Source of the DNA: Bacillus sp. FJAT-29814
GTDB lineage: Bacteria; Bacillota; Bacilli; Bacillales; Cytobacillaceae
Reading direction: 5' to 3'
Assembly (NCBI RefSeq): GCF_001510715.1
Contig: NZ_LMTJ01000008.1
Span: 379,794 to 443,793, forward strand
DNA length: 64,000 nucleotides
Numbering within the stretch: the stretch's first letter is position 1; each line of letters starts with the position of its first letter. Both the position numbers and the translations under genes were made by a program. Positions 9,164-17,554 of the stretch are shown here, piece after piece. The notes under the pieces were generated by a model. It was not told where the DNA came from and searched no databases. It saw only the letters and a program-made list of their open reading frames with translations.

Positions 9164-9300
9164 CCTGTTGATTTCCGCTCCAGGTGCTTCGCTTTCCGCG
9201 GGCGGTTCGGGAAGCCTCCTCGGCACGTTCCGTGCCTGCGGGGTCTCCCCTGTCCCGTACTCCCGCAGGAGTCTTCGCACCTTCCGCTCCAATCAACAGG
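9164..9300 (+). repeat. GC-rich palindromic Bacillaceae repeat, copy A
   Basis: A 137-bp element with perfect 10-bp terminal inverted repeats CCTGTTGATT/AATCAACAGG. The interior is GC-rich and full of short palindromes, such as ACTCCCGCAGGAGT and GGCACGTTCCGTGCC, in contrast with the AT-rich surroundings. A second copy in opposite orientation lies at 10704-10836. From memory, very similar 130-150 bp sequences are scattered through many Bacillaceae genomes between genes. MITE-like or REP-like mobility is inferred. Short reading frames in it are shadows. Confidence 0.8.
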
Positions 9301-9423
9301 AGTTAATCAACCTAAAGAATCGCAGCACACCTTTTCCAGTCTGAATAAGTGTGTCGTAATCTTTTTCATGTTCTAGCAAGCTGCGGTTAGAAGAGCCTGC
9401 GCGCTCAATTTTTTTCTTTCTAA

Positions 9424-9813
9424 ATTTATTTAGCTCTATTCCTGAATTTGATAAGAATCATCGGCTCGAAATTAACCTCCGACAATGTGCTTGTAACTGA
9501 TGCTTGGAGAGCCTACAAAACCTATGCGAAAGAAAAAGGATTAGAGCATTACCAAATCAAATCAGACGATGGAAAGTATGTTATTAAAGGCTTATATCAC
9601 ATTCAAAATGTGAACAGCTTTCATTCTCGGATCAAGAAATTGCTTGACCGTTTTAAGGGTGTCGCTACAAAATATCTCGATAATTACCTTGCTTGGTTAT
9701 TGTTTATAGATAGTCGCAGTTACGAAAGCACTAAGCAATATATTAAAGAACTTCTGCTAACATCATTTGTATTTGAAATGACAGAAACTTATGATAGTTT
9801 ACGTCAGTCCTAA
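9424..9813 (+). pseudogene. Truncated IS1595-family transposase (C-terminal part)
   Basis: About 120-130 residues matching the C-terminal part of the ISXO2-like DDE transposase domain: TDAWRAYKTYAKEKGL, then GLYHIQNVNSFHSRIKKLL and RFKGVATKYLDNYLAWL. The N-terminal zinc-binding region and the first catalytic acidic residue are missing. The frame has an in-frame stop at 9421-9423 and no ribosome site before the TTG at 9448. It is therefore a remnant, not an active gene. I found no intact IS ends around it. It sits between the two inverted GC-rich repeats, which suggests a site of repeated insertion. Confidence 0.8.
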
Positions 9814-9858
9814 TTTCGGATCAGTTGAAACCATTAATAGTAACTATGAGGTGTTAAA

Positions 9859-10497
9859 ATGCAGTTAAATGACTTTATGCATGAAAATTACCCCAATTTA
9901 GAGCTTAGACCACCTTTGTTTTATAGTTGGGATATTGGGATTCGTTTTGAACTTGGTGTAGAGTGGAAAAGGGAATATGATTATCCAAACAACTCATATG
10001 TATTGGGGTGTTATAAAAGGGCAATTACTTTATTTGAATCTCTACATTCTCCAACAGAAGATATTTTTGTAGTGATGGATGTCAATGATTTTGATAAAGG
10101 GAAAAACCTTAAACATCAGTTAAAAAATTTTTTCCCCTATGTTAAAAAATCTTTATTATTTAGATTGAAACATCAAGCATTGCCTTATATTTTTCCAGAA
10201 GATGATGAAGAAGGCACATATAAAACTCACAGATTTATTCTAAAATGCAAAATATCCGATTTTAAATATGTTCTATTGCTAAAAGCAATTTGCAATCAAG
10301 ACTTGGGGTTGAAACCGAGTATTTTCCATAGAGTTTACTTCATTAATATCAACAGGAAAACCATCTTTCACGTTTACGATGACAGAGGTTGTGATTTGTT
10401 AGCAACATCACCCGCTACAATAAGGGATGTTTATAATAGATACAATGACTGGATTTTAGATTATGACAGACCTGAAATTGATAAGGTATTTAATTGA
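9859..10497 (+). CDS. DUF3885 domain-containing protein
   Basis: A 212-residue soluble protein resembling the DUF3885 family: FYSWDIGIRFELG near residues 22-34, a central ALFESL/DIFVVMDVND-type segment, and a C-terminal block RVYFININRKTIFHVYDDRG followed by NDWILDYDRPEIDKVF. The function is unknown and I see no catalytic motif. GAGGTG stands 6 nt before the ATG, so it looks expressible. The gene is visibly more AT-rich than its neighbours and lies inside the repeat-bounded island next to a transposase remnant. Both facts suggest acquisition by transfer. A weak hairpin with a T-run follows. Confidence 0.7.
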   Translation: MQLNDFMHENYPNLELRPPLFYSWDIGIRFELGVEWKREYDYPNNSYVLGCYKRAITLFESLHSPTEDIFVVMDVNDFDKGKNLKHQLKNFFPYVKKSLLFRLKHQALPYIFPEDDEEGTYKTHRFILKCKISDFKYVLLLKAICNQDLGLKPSIFHRVYFININRKTIFHVYDDRGCDLLATSPATIRDVYNRYNDWILDYDRPEIDKVFN

Positions 10498-10508
10498 ATA
10501 TTGTTTAA

Positions 10509-10541
10509 GGGAAACGCCATAAATAAGCGTCTCCCATTTTT
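10509..10541 (+). terminator. Probable terminator after the DUF3885 gene
   Basis: Stem GGGAAACGC/GCGTCTCCC (10509-10517, 10527-10535) with one mismatch and a 9-nt loop, then ATTTTT. The stretch from here to 10703 holds no other feature I can support. Confidence 0.55.
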
Positions 10542-10703
10542 ATAATTAAAAATCAACATTAAAATTAAACGAAGAAGATGATGGTCCGGAACTAATTTAA
10601 TGAAAGACACAAATTCATATTCAGTATGACTAGACTCTTTTGGCTTAAACATTGATTTCACCGATAATTTTATTAGTTGAGTTGCTCATCGAATTAATGA
10701 CAC

Positions 10704-10836
10704 CTGTTGATTTGCGCGGAAGGCACGAAGACTCCTGCGGGAGTACGGGGCAGGGGGAGACCCCACAGGCGCTTGCGCCGAGGAGGCTCCCCGGCACGCC
10801 CGCGGAAAGCGAAGTGCCTGGAGCGCAAATCAACAG
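10704..10836 (-). repeat. GC-rich palindromic Bacillaceae repeat, copy B (inverted)
   Basis: A 133-bp element with perfect 14-bp ends CTGTTGATTTGCGC (10704-10717) and GCGCAAATCAACAG (10823-10836). Its reverse complement aligns along its whole length with copy A at 9164-9300, with shared blocks around GCCTCCTCGGC, GGGGTCTCC and CCCGCAGGAGTCTTCG. Internal hairpins include GGCGCTTGCGCC and ACTCCTGCGGGAGT. Confidence 0.8.
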
Positions 10837-10915
10837 ACATGTCGAATAGTCTATTTTTTAATAATATTATAAAAGATTAACGCGCTGAATTGTTAAAAGG
10901 TAAAAATAAAATAAA

Positions 10916-10964
10916 GCTGTCGAGAATTTCTCGACAGCCTGGGGCTGACTAAATAAAGTCAGCC
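10916..10964 (-). terminator. Double-hairpin terminator after ctaA
   Basis: Read on the minus strand after the ctaA stop: first GGCTGACT/AGTCAGCC (10943-10964), then GCTGTCGAGAA/TTCTCGACAGC (10916-10938) followed by TTTATTTTATTTTT. The same two stems in the same order follow pycA on the plus strand. Confidence 0.8.
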
Positions 10965-10973
10965 TCTGTTTAT

Positions 10974-11882
10974 TTAGTTATGATTCTTCCTGGACCTTGA
11001 ATACAAGAGAATAAAATAGCTTAAAACACCAAACAGGCAGGTAATAAAGAAGGCATGAAGCAAGGCGACATAAAGGTTTAGCCTGGTGAAAATGATAAAG
11101 GCCCCTGCGATTACCTGGAGACTTACTAGAATAAATGAGATAATCCAACCCCAATATATTACCTTTTGGGTTTTGTAATGGCGAATAGCTAGGATAGTTA
11201 TATATCCGATCCAAAGGAATATCAGACCAGCGGCGGCTCGATGTCCCATTTGCACCCATTCATATAGATTGCTGGGAAGTGCTGGGGCATCGTTTAAGCA
11301 AAACGGCCAATCTCGGCATATAAGACTTGATTTTGTATGCCTGACCAATGCACCGGTATAGATGACAAGATAACTATAGACGGTTACCGCGATGATATGA
11401 AAACCCATTCGTTTGTCGATATAAACTTTTTCTGCTTCAAACTTCTTATCAATCTCAAATATAAGCAATGTCAATAAGAAAACAGCAGCAAAAGATATGA
11501 GCGAAATCCCAAAATGCAGGGCCAGAACAAAAGAAGATTGTCCCCAGAGAACTGCTGCTGCCCCAATGAGCCCCTGTAAAATTAAAAAGAAAAAAGACAA
11601 AAATGAAAGAAATTTAGTCTCTCTTATATGGCCAATCGCCTTCCATGACCAAATGGACAAAACTAACACCAGAATCCCTACAACACCTGAGACTAGCCTG
11701 TGGGCTAATTCAATAACTAATTCTGGCGTGATTTCAGTGGGGAGGAATTTTCCGTTGCATAACGGCCATGATCTCCCGCAGCCCATTCCAGAGCCGGTTT
11801 TTGTAACCAAAGCTCCACCTAGTAAAATTAAAATCATTCCGATAGTAGTGGCGACTGCCAGCCACTTCAAAGAACGTTGCAA
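10974..11882 (-). CDS. ctaA: Heme A synthase CtaA
   Basis: A membrane protein of about 302 residues with eight predicted membrane segments. It oxidises heme O to heme A for the oxidase encoded next door. Visible hallmarks are GGALVTKTGSG after the first helix, the cysteine pairs CGRSWPLC and CRDWPFC in the outer loops (both pairs exist in B. subtilis CtaA), and histidines in ELAHRLVSG, ALHFGISL, GHRAAAG and LLHAFF as heme ligands. I choose the TTG at 11882 because AAGAGGTGG lies 6 nt upstream and the protein then aligns with the B. subtilis start; the GTG at 11891 overlaps the ribosome site. It is divergent from ctaB across 579 bp. Confidence 0.92.
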   Translation of the reverse strand: MQRSLKWLAVATTIGMILILLGGALVTKTGSGMGCGRSWPLCNGKFLPTEITPELVIELAHRLVSGVVGILVLVLSIWSWKAIGHIRETKFLSFLSFFFLILQGLIGAAAVLWGQSSFVLALHFGISLISFAAVFLLTLLIFEIDKKFEAEKVYIDKRMGFHIIAVTVYSYLVIYTGALVRHTKSSLICRDWPFCLNDAPALPSNLYEWVQMGHRAAAGLIFLWIGYITILAIRHYKTQKVIYWGWIISFILVSLQVIAGAFIIFTRLNLYVALLHAFFITCLFGVLSYFILLYSRSRKNHN

Positions 11883-12336
11883 GAAACCCACCTCTTAAAA
11901 GTTCAATAATTTGTCAAAAAAATTTCTTGACAGTATAATGGATAAAAAAAGTAGAAAGATAAAAAGTACCTAATCCATCATAACGAATTCTGGCGAAAAA
12001 GAACAGAATTTCGGACTAAGATGTTGAGGATATTTAAAAATGGTCTGAAGCATTTGAATAACATTCAATTAACACTATTATTATAGTGGAAAACGTAATA
12101 ACTCCGAAAACAGCCTGCTGTAAATAAATATGAAAGAAACTTTTCTCAATAGAAAAATATTTTATTTAGATCCATCATACAATAAAGCTTCAAAACAGAA
12201 TGAATAAATACATAGAAATTTTTTGTAATAATATTTTAATTTATAGTGATTTTTATTTAAAAAATATTATAAAATAGAGACATGTTATGATAAAAATCGC
12301 GTTGTCACAATTTGGTCAAAAATTATTCAAAAAAAA

Positions 12337-12344
12337 TTCACAAA
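12337..12344. promoter_or_regulatory. Candidate ResD-type motif in the ctaA-ctaB intergenic region
   Basis: The 579-bp gap (11883-12461) is AT-rich and without a credible gene. It holds TTCACAAA, the reverse of the TTTGTGAA pattern reported for the response regulator ResD, which activates ctaA and ctaB in B. subtilis. A possible -10 (TAATAT at about 12365-12370) lies 21 nt downstream toward ctaB. No consensus -35 is visible, as expected for an activated promoter. An eight-base match in AT-rich DNA is weak evidence. Confidence 0.35.
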
Positions 12345-12461
12345 AACTTCGCAAAGTGTGATTTAATATACAGAGAAAGTGTTGTTTAAATGATGCATTT
12401 CATCTGAAATATATAATATTTGGGATTTATTGGCTTATCAAGATTGGGAGGAGAATATTGA

Positions 12462-13388
12462 ATGTCTAATTCAAAGGCTGCCATTGATAATGGTCTGACA
12501 AGCCTGGATTCAGTTGCAGAAAAACCCTCTGCATGGAGTGACTTTATGGCCCTTATTAAAATTGGGATCGTAAATTCAAACCTAATCACAACTTTTACCG
12601 GTTTATGGCTTGCACTGCATTTCACTGGACAGAGCTTTTTAAATAATTTGGATGTTATTTTTTTCACGGTGGCAGGTTCGTCGCTTATCATAGCCGGCTC
12701 TTGCGCGATTAATAATTATGTCGACCGAGATATTGATCATTTAATGGATCGGACCAAAGCAAGACCAACCGTCACTGGAAAAATACTCCCGTTGAAAGTT
12801 CTTGGACTGGGAATTATCCTGATTGGTCTGGGAACACTGTTTTTATTCTTCACTACAGTAACTGCAACAGTTATTGGACTGCTTGGAGTTTTTAGTTATG
12901 TTGTTCTTTATACACTTTGGTCGAAGCGCCAATTGGTCTCTAACACGATTATTGGAAGTTTCTCCGGCGCTGTACCACCGCTGATTGGCTGGGCTGCCGT
13001 AGATGCCAATCTTGATATCATTGCCTGGCTGCTATTTGCGCTCATGTTTATCTGGCAACCGCCGCACTTCTACGCTCTAGCGATGAGAAGGGTAAATGAA
13101 TACAGGGCTGCCGGCATACCAATGCTTCCAGTAGTAAAAGGCTTCAAAGCTACCAAGAGGAGCATCTTACTTTGGGTGGCTGCACTCTTGCCATTACCAT
13201 TTTTTCTTCACGAATTGGGAATCCCATTTCTAATCCTGGCAACTGCGTTAAATATCGGTTGGCTGGCGTTAGGGATTTATGGATATAAGATCAAAGATGA
13301 CATTAAGTGGGCAAAACTAATGTTTGTTTATTCTATTCAATACTTAACTATTATTTTTGTGGCAATGGTAGTTGTTACATTAATCTAG
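12462..13388 (+). CDS. ctaB: Protoheme IX farnesyltransferase (heme O synthase) CtaB
   Basis: A 308-residue membrane prenyltransferase that adds farnesyl to protoheme IX, giving heme O, the substrate of CtaA. The Mg-prenyl-diphosphate motif NNYVDRDIDHLMDRTKARPT is intact near residues 85-104. A second aspartate/tyrosine-rich loop, with YALAMRRVNEYRAAGIPMLP, lies near 205-225. About eight or nine hydrophobic helices are visible. GGGAGGAG precedes the ATG by about 8 nt. It leads the plus-strand cta cluster. No terminator is visible before ctaC, although a 93-bp gap allows a second promoter. Confidence 0.95.
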   Translation: MSNSKAAIDNGLTSLDSVAEKPSAWSDFMALIKIGIVNSNLITTFTGLWLALHFTGQSFLNNLDVIFFTVAGSSLIIAGSCAINNYVDRDIDHLMDRTKARPTVTGKILPLKVLGLGIILIGLGTLFLFFTTVTATVIGLLGVFSYVVLYTLWSKRQLVSNTIIGSFSGAVPPLIGWAAVDANLDIIAWLLFALMFIWQPPHFYALAMRRVNEYRAAGIPMLPVVKGFKATKRSILLWVAALLPLPFFLHELGIPFLILATALNIGWLALGIYGYKIKDDIKWAKLMFVYSIQYLTIIFVAMVVVTLI

Positions 13389-13481
13389 TTTTGCAACGAG
13401 GCGCATGACTGCCTCACTCTACATACTTCTTTGGTCCAACATTAAATTAAGAATTTACACGAAAGAGGGGTTTGATTAAGC

Positions 13482-14540
13482 ATGAAAAGGTTTGCAAAAT
13501 GGCGTTTAATTTCGCTGTTTGCGATTTTGGCGCTGGTCCTTTCCGGTTGTGGCGAACCGTTCCTTTCCACATTACAGCCTGCCGGAGAAGCCGCTGAAAT
13601 CCAGTACGATTTAATGAAGTTAAGTACGTACATTATGGTTGGAGTTATCCTTGTTGTATCGATTATCTTTGTGATTGTGTTCTTTAGGTTTAGAAGAAAG
13701 GATGACCGAATTCCAAAACAGGTGGAAGGAAGTCATAAATTAGAAATCATCTGGACAGTTATTCCGATTCTATTGTTACTGTTACTTGCTGTACCGACAG
13801 TATCAGCTACCTTTAAACTTGCTGATGTTAAAGAAATGGATAAGGAAAAATCTGATGCCCTGGTTATTAAGGTCCGCTCTCATTTATATTGGTGGGATTT
13901 TGAATATCCAAAGCAGAAAATTGTAACAGGCCAAGATTTAGTCGTTCCAACAAACGAAAAGGTGTATTTTGATTTAAAATCCTTGGATGTGAAGCACTCA
14001 TTCTGGATTCCTGCAGTAGGCGGTAAATTGGATACGAACACTGAAAACGTGAATAAATTCTGGCTCGTATTTGATGAAGAAAAAGCCAATGAAGCAGGGA
14101 ATCTTTTTTACGGTAAATGTGCTGAGCTTTGCGGACCGTCACATGCTTTGATGGACTTTAAAGTAAAAGCGATGCCACGTGCTGAGTTTGATGCATGGGT
14201 GAAAGATATGCAGGCTGTCAAAGAGCCGAAAAAAGCAAAAACTGATTTGGCTGCCCAAGGACAGGAGCTTTTTAATCAAAGCTGTATCGGCTGTCATGCT
14301 GTAACGCCGTCAAACCAAATGCCGGACACAGCGAGAATGGCACCAAACCTAACAAACTTTGGTGAAAGATCTCGTGTAGCTGGTATTTTAGATCATAATA
14401 AAGAAGAGTTGAAAAATTGGCTGCGTGATCCTGAAAAATATAAACCAGGCAACTTAATGACTGATAAATATCCGAAATATGATGAACAACAGCTAGAAGC
14501 CCTTGCGGAATACCTAATGGGCCTAAAAGTTCAGGAATAA
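13482..14540 (+). CDS. ctaC: Cytochrome c oxidase subunit II with fused cytochrome c (caa3 type)
   Basis: A 352-residue protein carrying the CuA electron entry site and a C-terminal cytochrome c domain. The signal peptide ends in the lipobox LVLSGC. Two membrane helices follow (about 42-65 and 85-105). The CuA ligands lie in CAELCGPSHALM, with C213, C217, H221 and M224, plus an upstream histidine in DVKHSFWIP. The cytochrome c domain binds heme through CIGCH (C268, C271, H272), with an axial methionine near LMTDKYP. AGAGGGG precedes the ATG. It donates electrons to CtaD. The fusion is the hallmark of the caa3 class. Confidence 0.96.
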   Translation: MKRFAKWRLISLFAILALVLSGCGEPFLSTLQPAGEAAEIQYDLMKLSTYIMVGVILVVSIIFVIVFFRFRRKDDRIPKQVEGSHKLEIIWTVIPILLLLLLAVPTVSATFKLADVKEMDKEKSDALVIKVRSHLYWWDFEYPKQKIVTGQDLVVPTNEKVYFDLKSLDVKHSFWIPAVGGKLDTNTENVNKFWLVFDEEKANEAGNLFYGKCAELCGPSHALMDFKVKAMPRAEFDAWVKDMQAVKEPKKAKTDLAAQGQELFNQSCIGCHAVTPSNQMPDTARMAPNLTNFGERSRVAGILDHNKEELKNWLRDPEKYKPGNLMTDKYPKYDEQQLEALAEYLMGLKVQE

Positions 14541-14571
14541 ATGGGGTAATGGTTGAAAGGGAGGTAAAATT

Positions 14572-16440
14572 GTGAGTACCTTGACTCAAAAAAAGGGGTT
14601 TGGTGCGACTATATGGGACTTTTTAACAACTGTCGACCATAAAAAGATCGCGATCCTATATCTCTTAGCAGGTGGATTTTTCTTCATAGTGGGAGGTATC
14701 GAGGCTGTTTTAATCAGGATGCAGCTTGCGGTGCCGAATAATGATTTTGTAAGTGCAGGTACTTTTAATGAAATTATTACCATGCACGGAACGACGATGA
14801 TATTCCTTGCGGCTATGCCGATTTTATTGGGCTTTATGAATGCGGTAATGCCTTTGCAAATTGGTGCCCGTGATGTGGCGTTTCCATTCGTTAATGCACT
14901 TGGATTTTGGTTATTCTTCTTTGGTGGTGTGTTCTTAAACCTTTCCTGGTTTTTGGGCGGTGCGCCAGATGCTGGCTGGACTTCCTACGCCTCACTTGCA
15001 ATTCACTCCAAAGGACATGGAGTTGACTTTTATGTACTCGGCTTGCAAATTTCAGGTTTAGGGACTTTAATAGGTGGGATTAACTTCCTGGTTACCATTA
15101 TAAACATGCGTGCTCCAGGAATGACATACATGAGAATGCCGCTATTTTCTTGGACAACGTTTGTTGCATCGGCATTAATTTTATTCGCTTTCCCTCCGTT
15201 AACAGTTGGTCTTACTTTAATGATGTTTGACCGCATGTTTGGTTCGAATTTCTTTGTTGTTGCTAATGGGGGTAACACCGTAATTTGGGAACATTTATTC
15301 TGGATATTTGGACACCCTGAGGTATATATTTTAATACTTCCGGCATTTGGGATTTTTTCGGAAATTTTCTCTACTTTTTCAAGAAAACGGTTATTCGGAT
15401 ACTCATCGATGGTATTTGCCACAGTATTAATCGGTTTCCTAGGGTTCATGGTTTGGGCTCACCACATGTTTACAACTGGGTTAGGCCCAGTGGCCAATGC
15501 GATCTTTGCTGTTGCAACAATGGCAATTGCTGTTCCAACGGGCATAAAAATTTTCAACTGGCTGTTCACTATGTGGGGAGGCAGCGTGAAATTTACGACT
15601 CCAATGTATTGGGCGTTTGCGTTTATTCCTTCGTTCGTAATGGGTGGGGTAACAGGGGTAATGCTTGGTACTGCCCCGGCAGATTATCAATATCATGACA
15701 GTTATTTCGTTGTTGCCCACTTCCACTACGTTATCGTTGGTGGTGTCGTATTTGGTATTTTTGCCGCAACCCATTACTGGTGGCCAAAAATGTTCGGTAC
15801 GATGTTAAATGAAACTCTTGGAAAAATTACCTTCTGGTTATTCTTTGTCGGCTTCCATTTAACATTCTTTATTCAACACTTTTTGGGACTTTGGGGAATG
15901 CCGCGCCGGGTGTTTACGTTCTTGCCAGGTCAAGGATATGAGACTTCCAATATGATAAGTTCCATTGGTGCGTTATTTATGGCACTAGGTGTGATTGTGC
16001 TTCTAATTAACGTTGTTATGACATCTGTGAAAAATGTAAAGGTTGGCAACGATCCATGGGAAGATGGAAGAACACTTGAATGGGCGATTCCGTCACCGCC
16101 GCCATTCTATAACTTCAAGCAGCTTCCGCTTGTACGCGGCCTTGATCCGTTATGGTTAGAAAAGACAGCGGGTAAGAAAGGCATGACACCAGCAGAACCG
16201 CTTGGAGATATTCATATGCCGAATTCTTCCTTTATTCCATTTATGATTTCATTTGGATTATTCTTTGCTGCTTTTGGTGTTTTGTATAATGGCGAAAAGT
16301 CATGGGCGGTACCAGTGATCATTATTGGATTACTGATTACATTTGGATCCATGCTAGTACGTTCTGTAAAAGACGATCATGGCTTCCATATTCATAAAGA
16401 GGAATTAATCGATGAAAATGATAAGGGGGTTAAGGCATAA
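14572..16440 (+). CDS. ctaD: Cytochrome c oxidase subunit I (caa3)
   Basis: A 622-residue catalytic subunit with about 13-14 membrane helices. Oxygen reduction and proton pumping take place here, at heme a3-CuB. Ligand motifs are all visible: MHGTTMIF (heme a), HPEVYI (CuB histidine with the cross-linked tyrosine), the HH pair in WAHHMFTTG, and HFHYV (heme a3 and a). GTG start with GGGAGG about 7 nt upstream. The stop codon overlaps the ATG of ctaE by one base, so translation is probably coupled. Confidence 0.97.
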   Translation: MSTLTQKKGFGATIWDFLTTVDHKKIAILYLLAGGFFFIVGGIEAVLIRMQLAVPNNDFVSAGTFNEIITMHGTTMIFLAAMPILLGFMNAVMPLQIGARDVAFPFVNALGFWLFFFGGVFLNLSWFLGGAPDAGWTSYASLAIHSKGHGVDFYVLGLQISGLGTLIGGINFLVTIINMRAPGMTYMRMPLFSWTTFVASALILFAFPPLTVGLTLMMFDRMFGSNFFVVANGGNTVIWEHLFWIFGHPEVYILILPAFGIFSEIFSTFSRKRLFGYSSMVFATVLIGFLGFMVWAHHMFTTGLGPVANAIFAVATMAIAVPTGIKIFNWLFTMWGGSVKFTTPMYWAFAFIPSFVMGGVTGVMLGTAPADYQYHDSYFVVAHFHYVIVGGVVFGIFAATHYWWPKMFGTMLNETLGKITFWLFFVGFHLTFFIQHFLGLWGMPRRVFTFLPGQGYETSNMISSIGALFMALGVIVLLINVVMTSVKNVKVGNDPWEDGRTLEWAIPSPPPFYNFKQLPLVRGLDPLWLEKTAGKKGMTPAEPLGDIHMPNSSFIPFMISFGLFFAAFGVLYNGEKSWAVPVIIIGLLITFGSMLVRSVKDDHGFHIHKEELIDENDKGVKA

Positions 16441-17069
16441 TGCACGCTGAAGAAAAATTAACTTACGAAACATGGCCTGCAGAGCCGGAGAGATCCACCC
16501 TTGAAGCAAAAAATAAATTTCTTGGTTTCTGGTTATTTCTAGGGGGAGAGACAGTTCTTTTCGCCTCTCTCTTTGCCACCTACCTGGCATTAAAGGATAA
16601 GGTACCTAGTGCTGAACATGCCTTGGCAAAAGATTTATACGATTTGCCGCTCACATTCGTCGCAACAATGCTCTTATTAACAAGCTCGTTGACAAGTGTA
16701 TATGCAATGTACCATATGAAAAACTTTAACTCCCAAAAGATGATGCTGTGGCTTGGTGTTACTGTGGCATTGGGTTTAGGATTCTTGTGCTTGGAGATTT
16801 ATGAGTTTAACCACTATGTGCATGAATTCGGGCATACGTTTACAAGCAGTGCCTTTGGATCGGCATTCTATACGTTAGTCGGCTTTCACGGTGCCCACGT
16901 TACCTTTGGTCTTGGGTGGATATTGGCTCTAATGTTCCGTAATTATAAGCGCGGTTTAAACTTGTATAATGCACCAAAATTCTATGTAGCGAGCTTATAC
17001 TGGCACTTTATTGACGTTGTTTGGGTGTTTATCTTTACTGTAGTTTATTTAATGGGAATGGTGGGATAA
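16440..17069 (+). CDS. ctaE: Cytochrome c oxidase subunit III
   Basis: A 209-residue subunit with five membrane helices and the family pattern LGFWLFLGGETVLFASLF, then GFHGAHVTFGL and YWHFIDVVWVFIF at the end. Subunit III stabilises the oxidase core and its proton entry path. The ATG shares its first base with the TAA of ctaD. AGGGGG lies about 12 nt upstream within ctaD. The last codons of this gene carry the ribosome site of ctaF. Confidence 0.95.
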   Translation: MHAEEKLTYETWPAEPERSTLEAKNKFLGFWLFLGGETVLFASLFATYLALKDKVPSAEHALAKDLYDLPLTFVATMLLLTSSLTSVYAMYHMKNFNSQKMMLWLGVTVALGLGFLCLEIYEFNHYVHEFGHTFTSSAFGSAFYTLVGFHGAHVTFGLGWILALMFRNYKRGLNLYNAPKFYVASLYWHFIDVVWVFIFTVVYLMGMVG

Positions 17070-17074
17070 AACTT

Positions 17075-17410
17075 ATGGCAAATCAACAATTAAATTCAGG
17101 TAACCCAAGAGTTGATGTTGAATATCGCCGCCGGAAAAGTGCAGAAGAGATGAGATACCAGGTTGTTTCCTTTTCATTGATGATTTTCTTAACTTTGGTA
17201 GCTTTCGCTGCAGTTGCCATTAAGGGATTTACTGCTTGGTTTACCGCTCCGTTTATTGTACTATTGGCTTTCGTTCAGGTGATTTTTCAGCTATATTATT
17301 TCATGCATATGAGTCATAAAGGTCATGAGGCACCTTCATTATTCCTTTATTTTGGCTTATTCTTTGCATTAGTTATGGCATTGGCATTCATGACCATTAT
17401 TTGGTGGTAA
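17075..17410 (+). CDS. ctaF: Cytochrome c oxidase subunit IV (CtaF)
   Basis: A 111-residue small subunit with three hydrophobic helices and the VIFQLYYFMHMSHKG motif typical of bacterial subunit IV. The start MANQQ at 17075 lies 5 bp after ctaE, with GGTGGGAT inside the end of ctaE as ribosome site. It ends the oxidase operon and is followed by a strong terminator, so ctaG is transcribed separately. Confidence 0.92.
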   Translation: MANQQLNSGNPRVDVEYRRRKSAEEMRYQVVSFSLMIFLTLVAFAAVAIKGFTAWFTAPFIVLLAFVQVIFQLYYFMHMSHKGHEAPSLFLYFGLFFALVMALAFMTIIWW

Positions 17411-17420
17411 TGGTTGCCTA

Positions 17421-17455
17421 AAAAGAAAATCGGCATTTTGCCGATTTTCTTTTTT
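17421..17455 (+). terminator. Terminator after the ctaC-F operon
   Basis: A 14-bp perfect stem AAAAGAAAATCGGC/GCCGATTTTCTTTT (17421-17434, 17440-17453) with a 5-nt loop and a T-tail. Confidence 0.88.
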
Positions 17456-17484
17456 AGACATGGATATTTGGGAAGGTTCATCCT

Positions 17485-17513
17485 TTGCTTATTAAATTTG
17501 CCAAAGGTATAAT
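17485..17513 (+). promoter_or_regulatory. Probable sigma-A promoter of ctaG
   Basis: TTGCTT (17485-17490), a 17-bp spacer, then TATAAT (17508-17513), about 41 bp before the ctaG start. The -10 is perfect and the -35 matches only three of six bases. Confidence 0.5.
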
Positions 17514-17554
17514 TAAAGTAATGAGTCTTCCTAATACGATTGAGGTGATATATA

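Noticed and set aside
9128..9376. Open frames of 65-82 codons across the GC-rich repeat copy A (and similarly at 10645-10849 in copy B)
   Set aside because: They exist because the palindromic repeat has few stops; no ribosome site, and the predicted peptides are the repeat read in several frames.
10461..10661. 66-codon minus-strand frame after the DUF3885 gene
   Set aside because: It overlaps the end of a better supported gene and its terminator, and has no family resemblance.
11497..11898. 133-codon plus-strand frame opposite ctaA
   Set aside because: Shadow of a membrane protein gene; low complexity Pro/Thr/Lys content.
15030..15449. 139-codon minus-strand frame opposite ctaD
   Set aside because: Shadow of the oxidase subunit I gene; no ribosome site.
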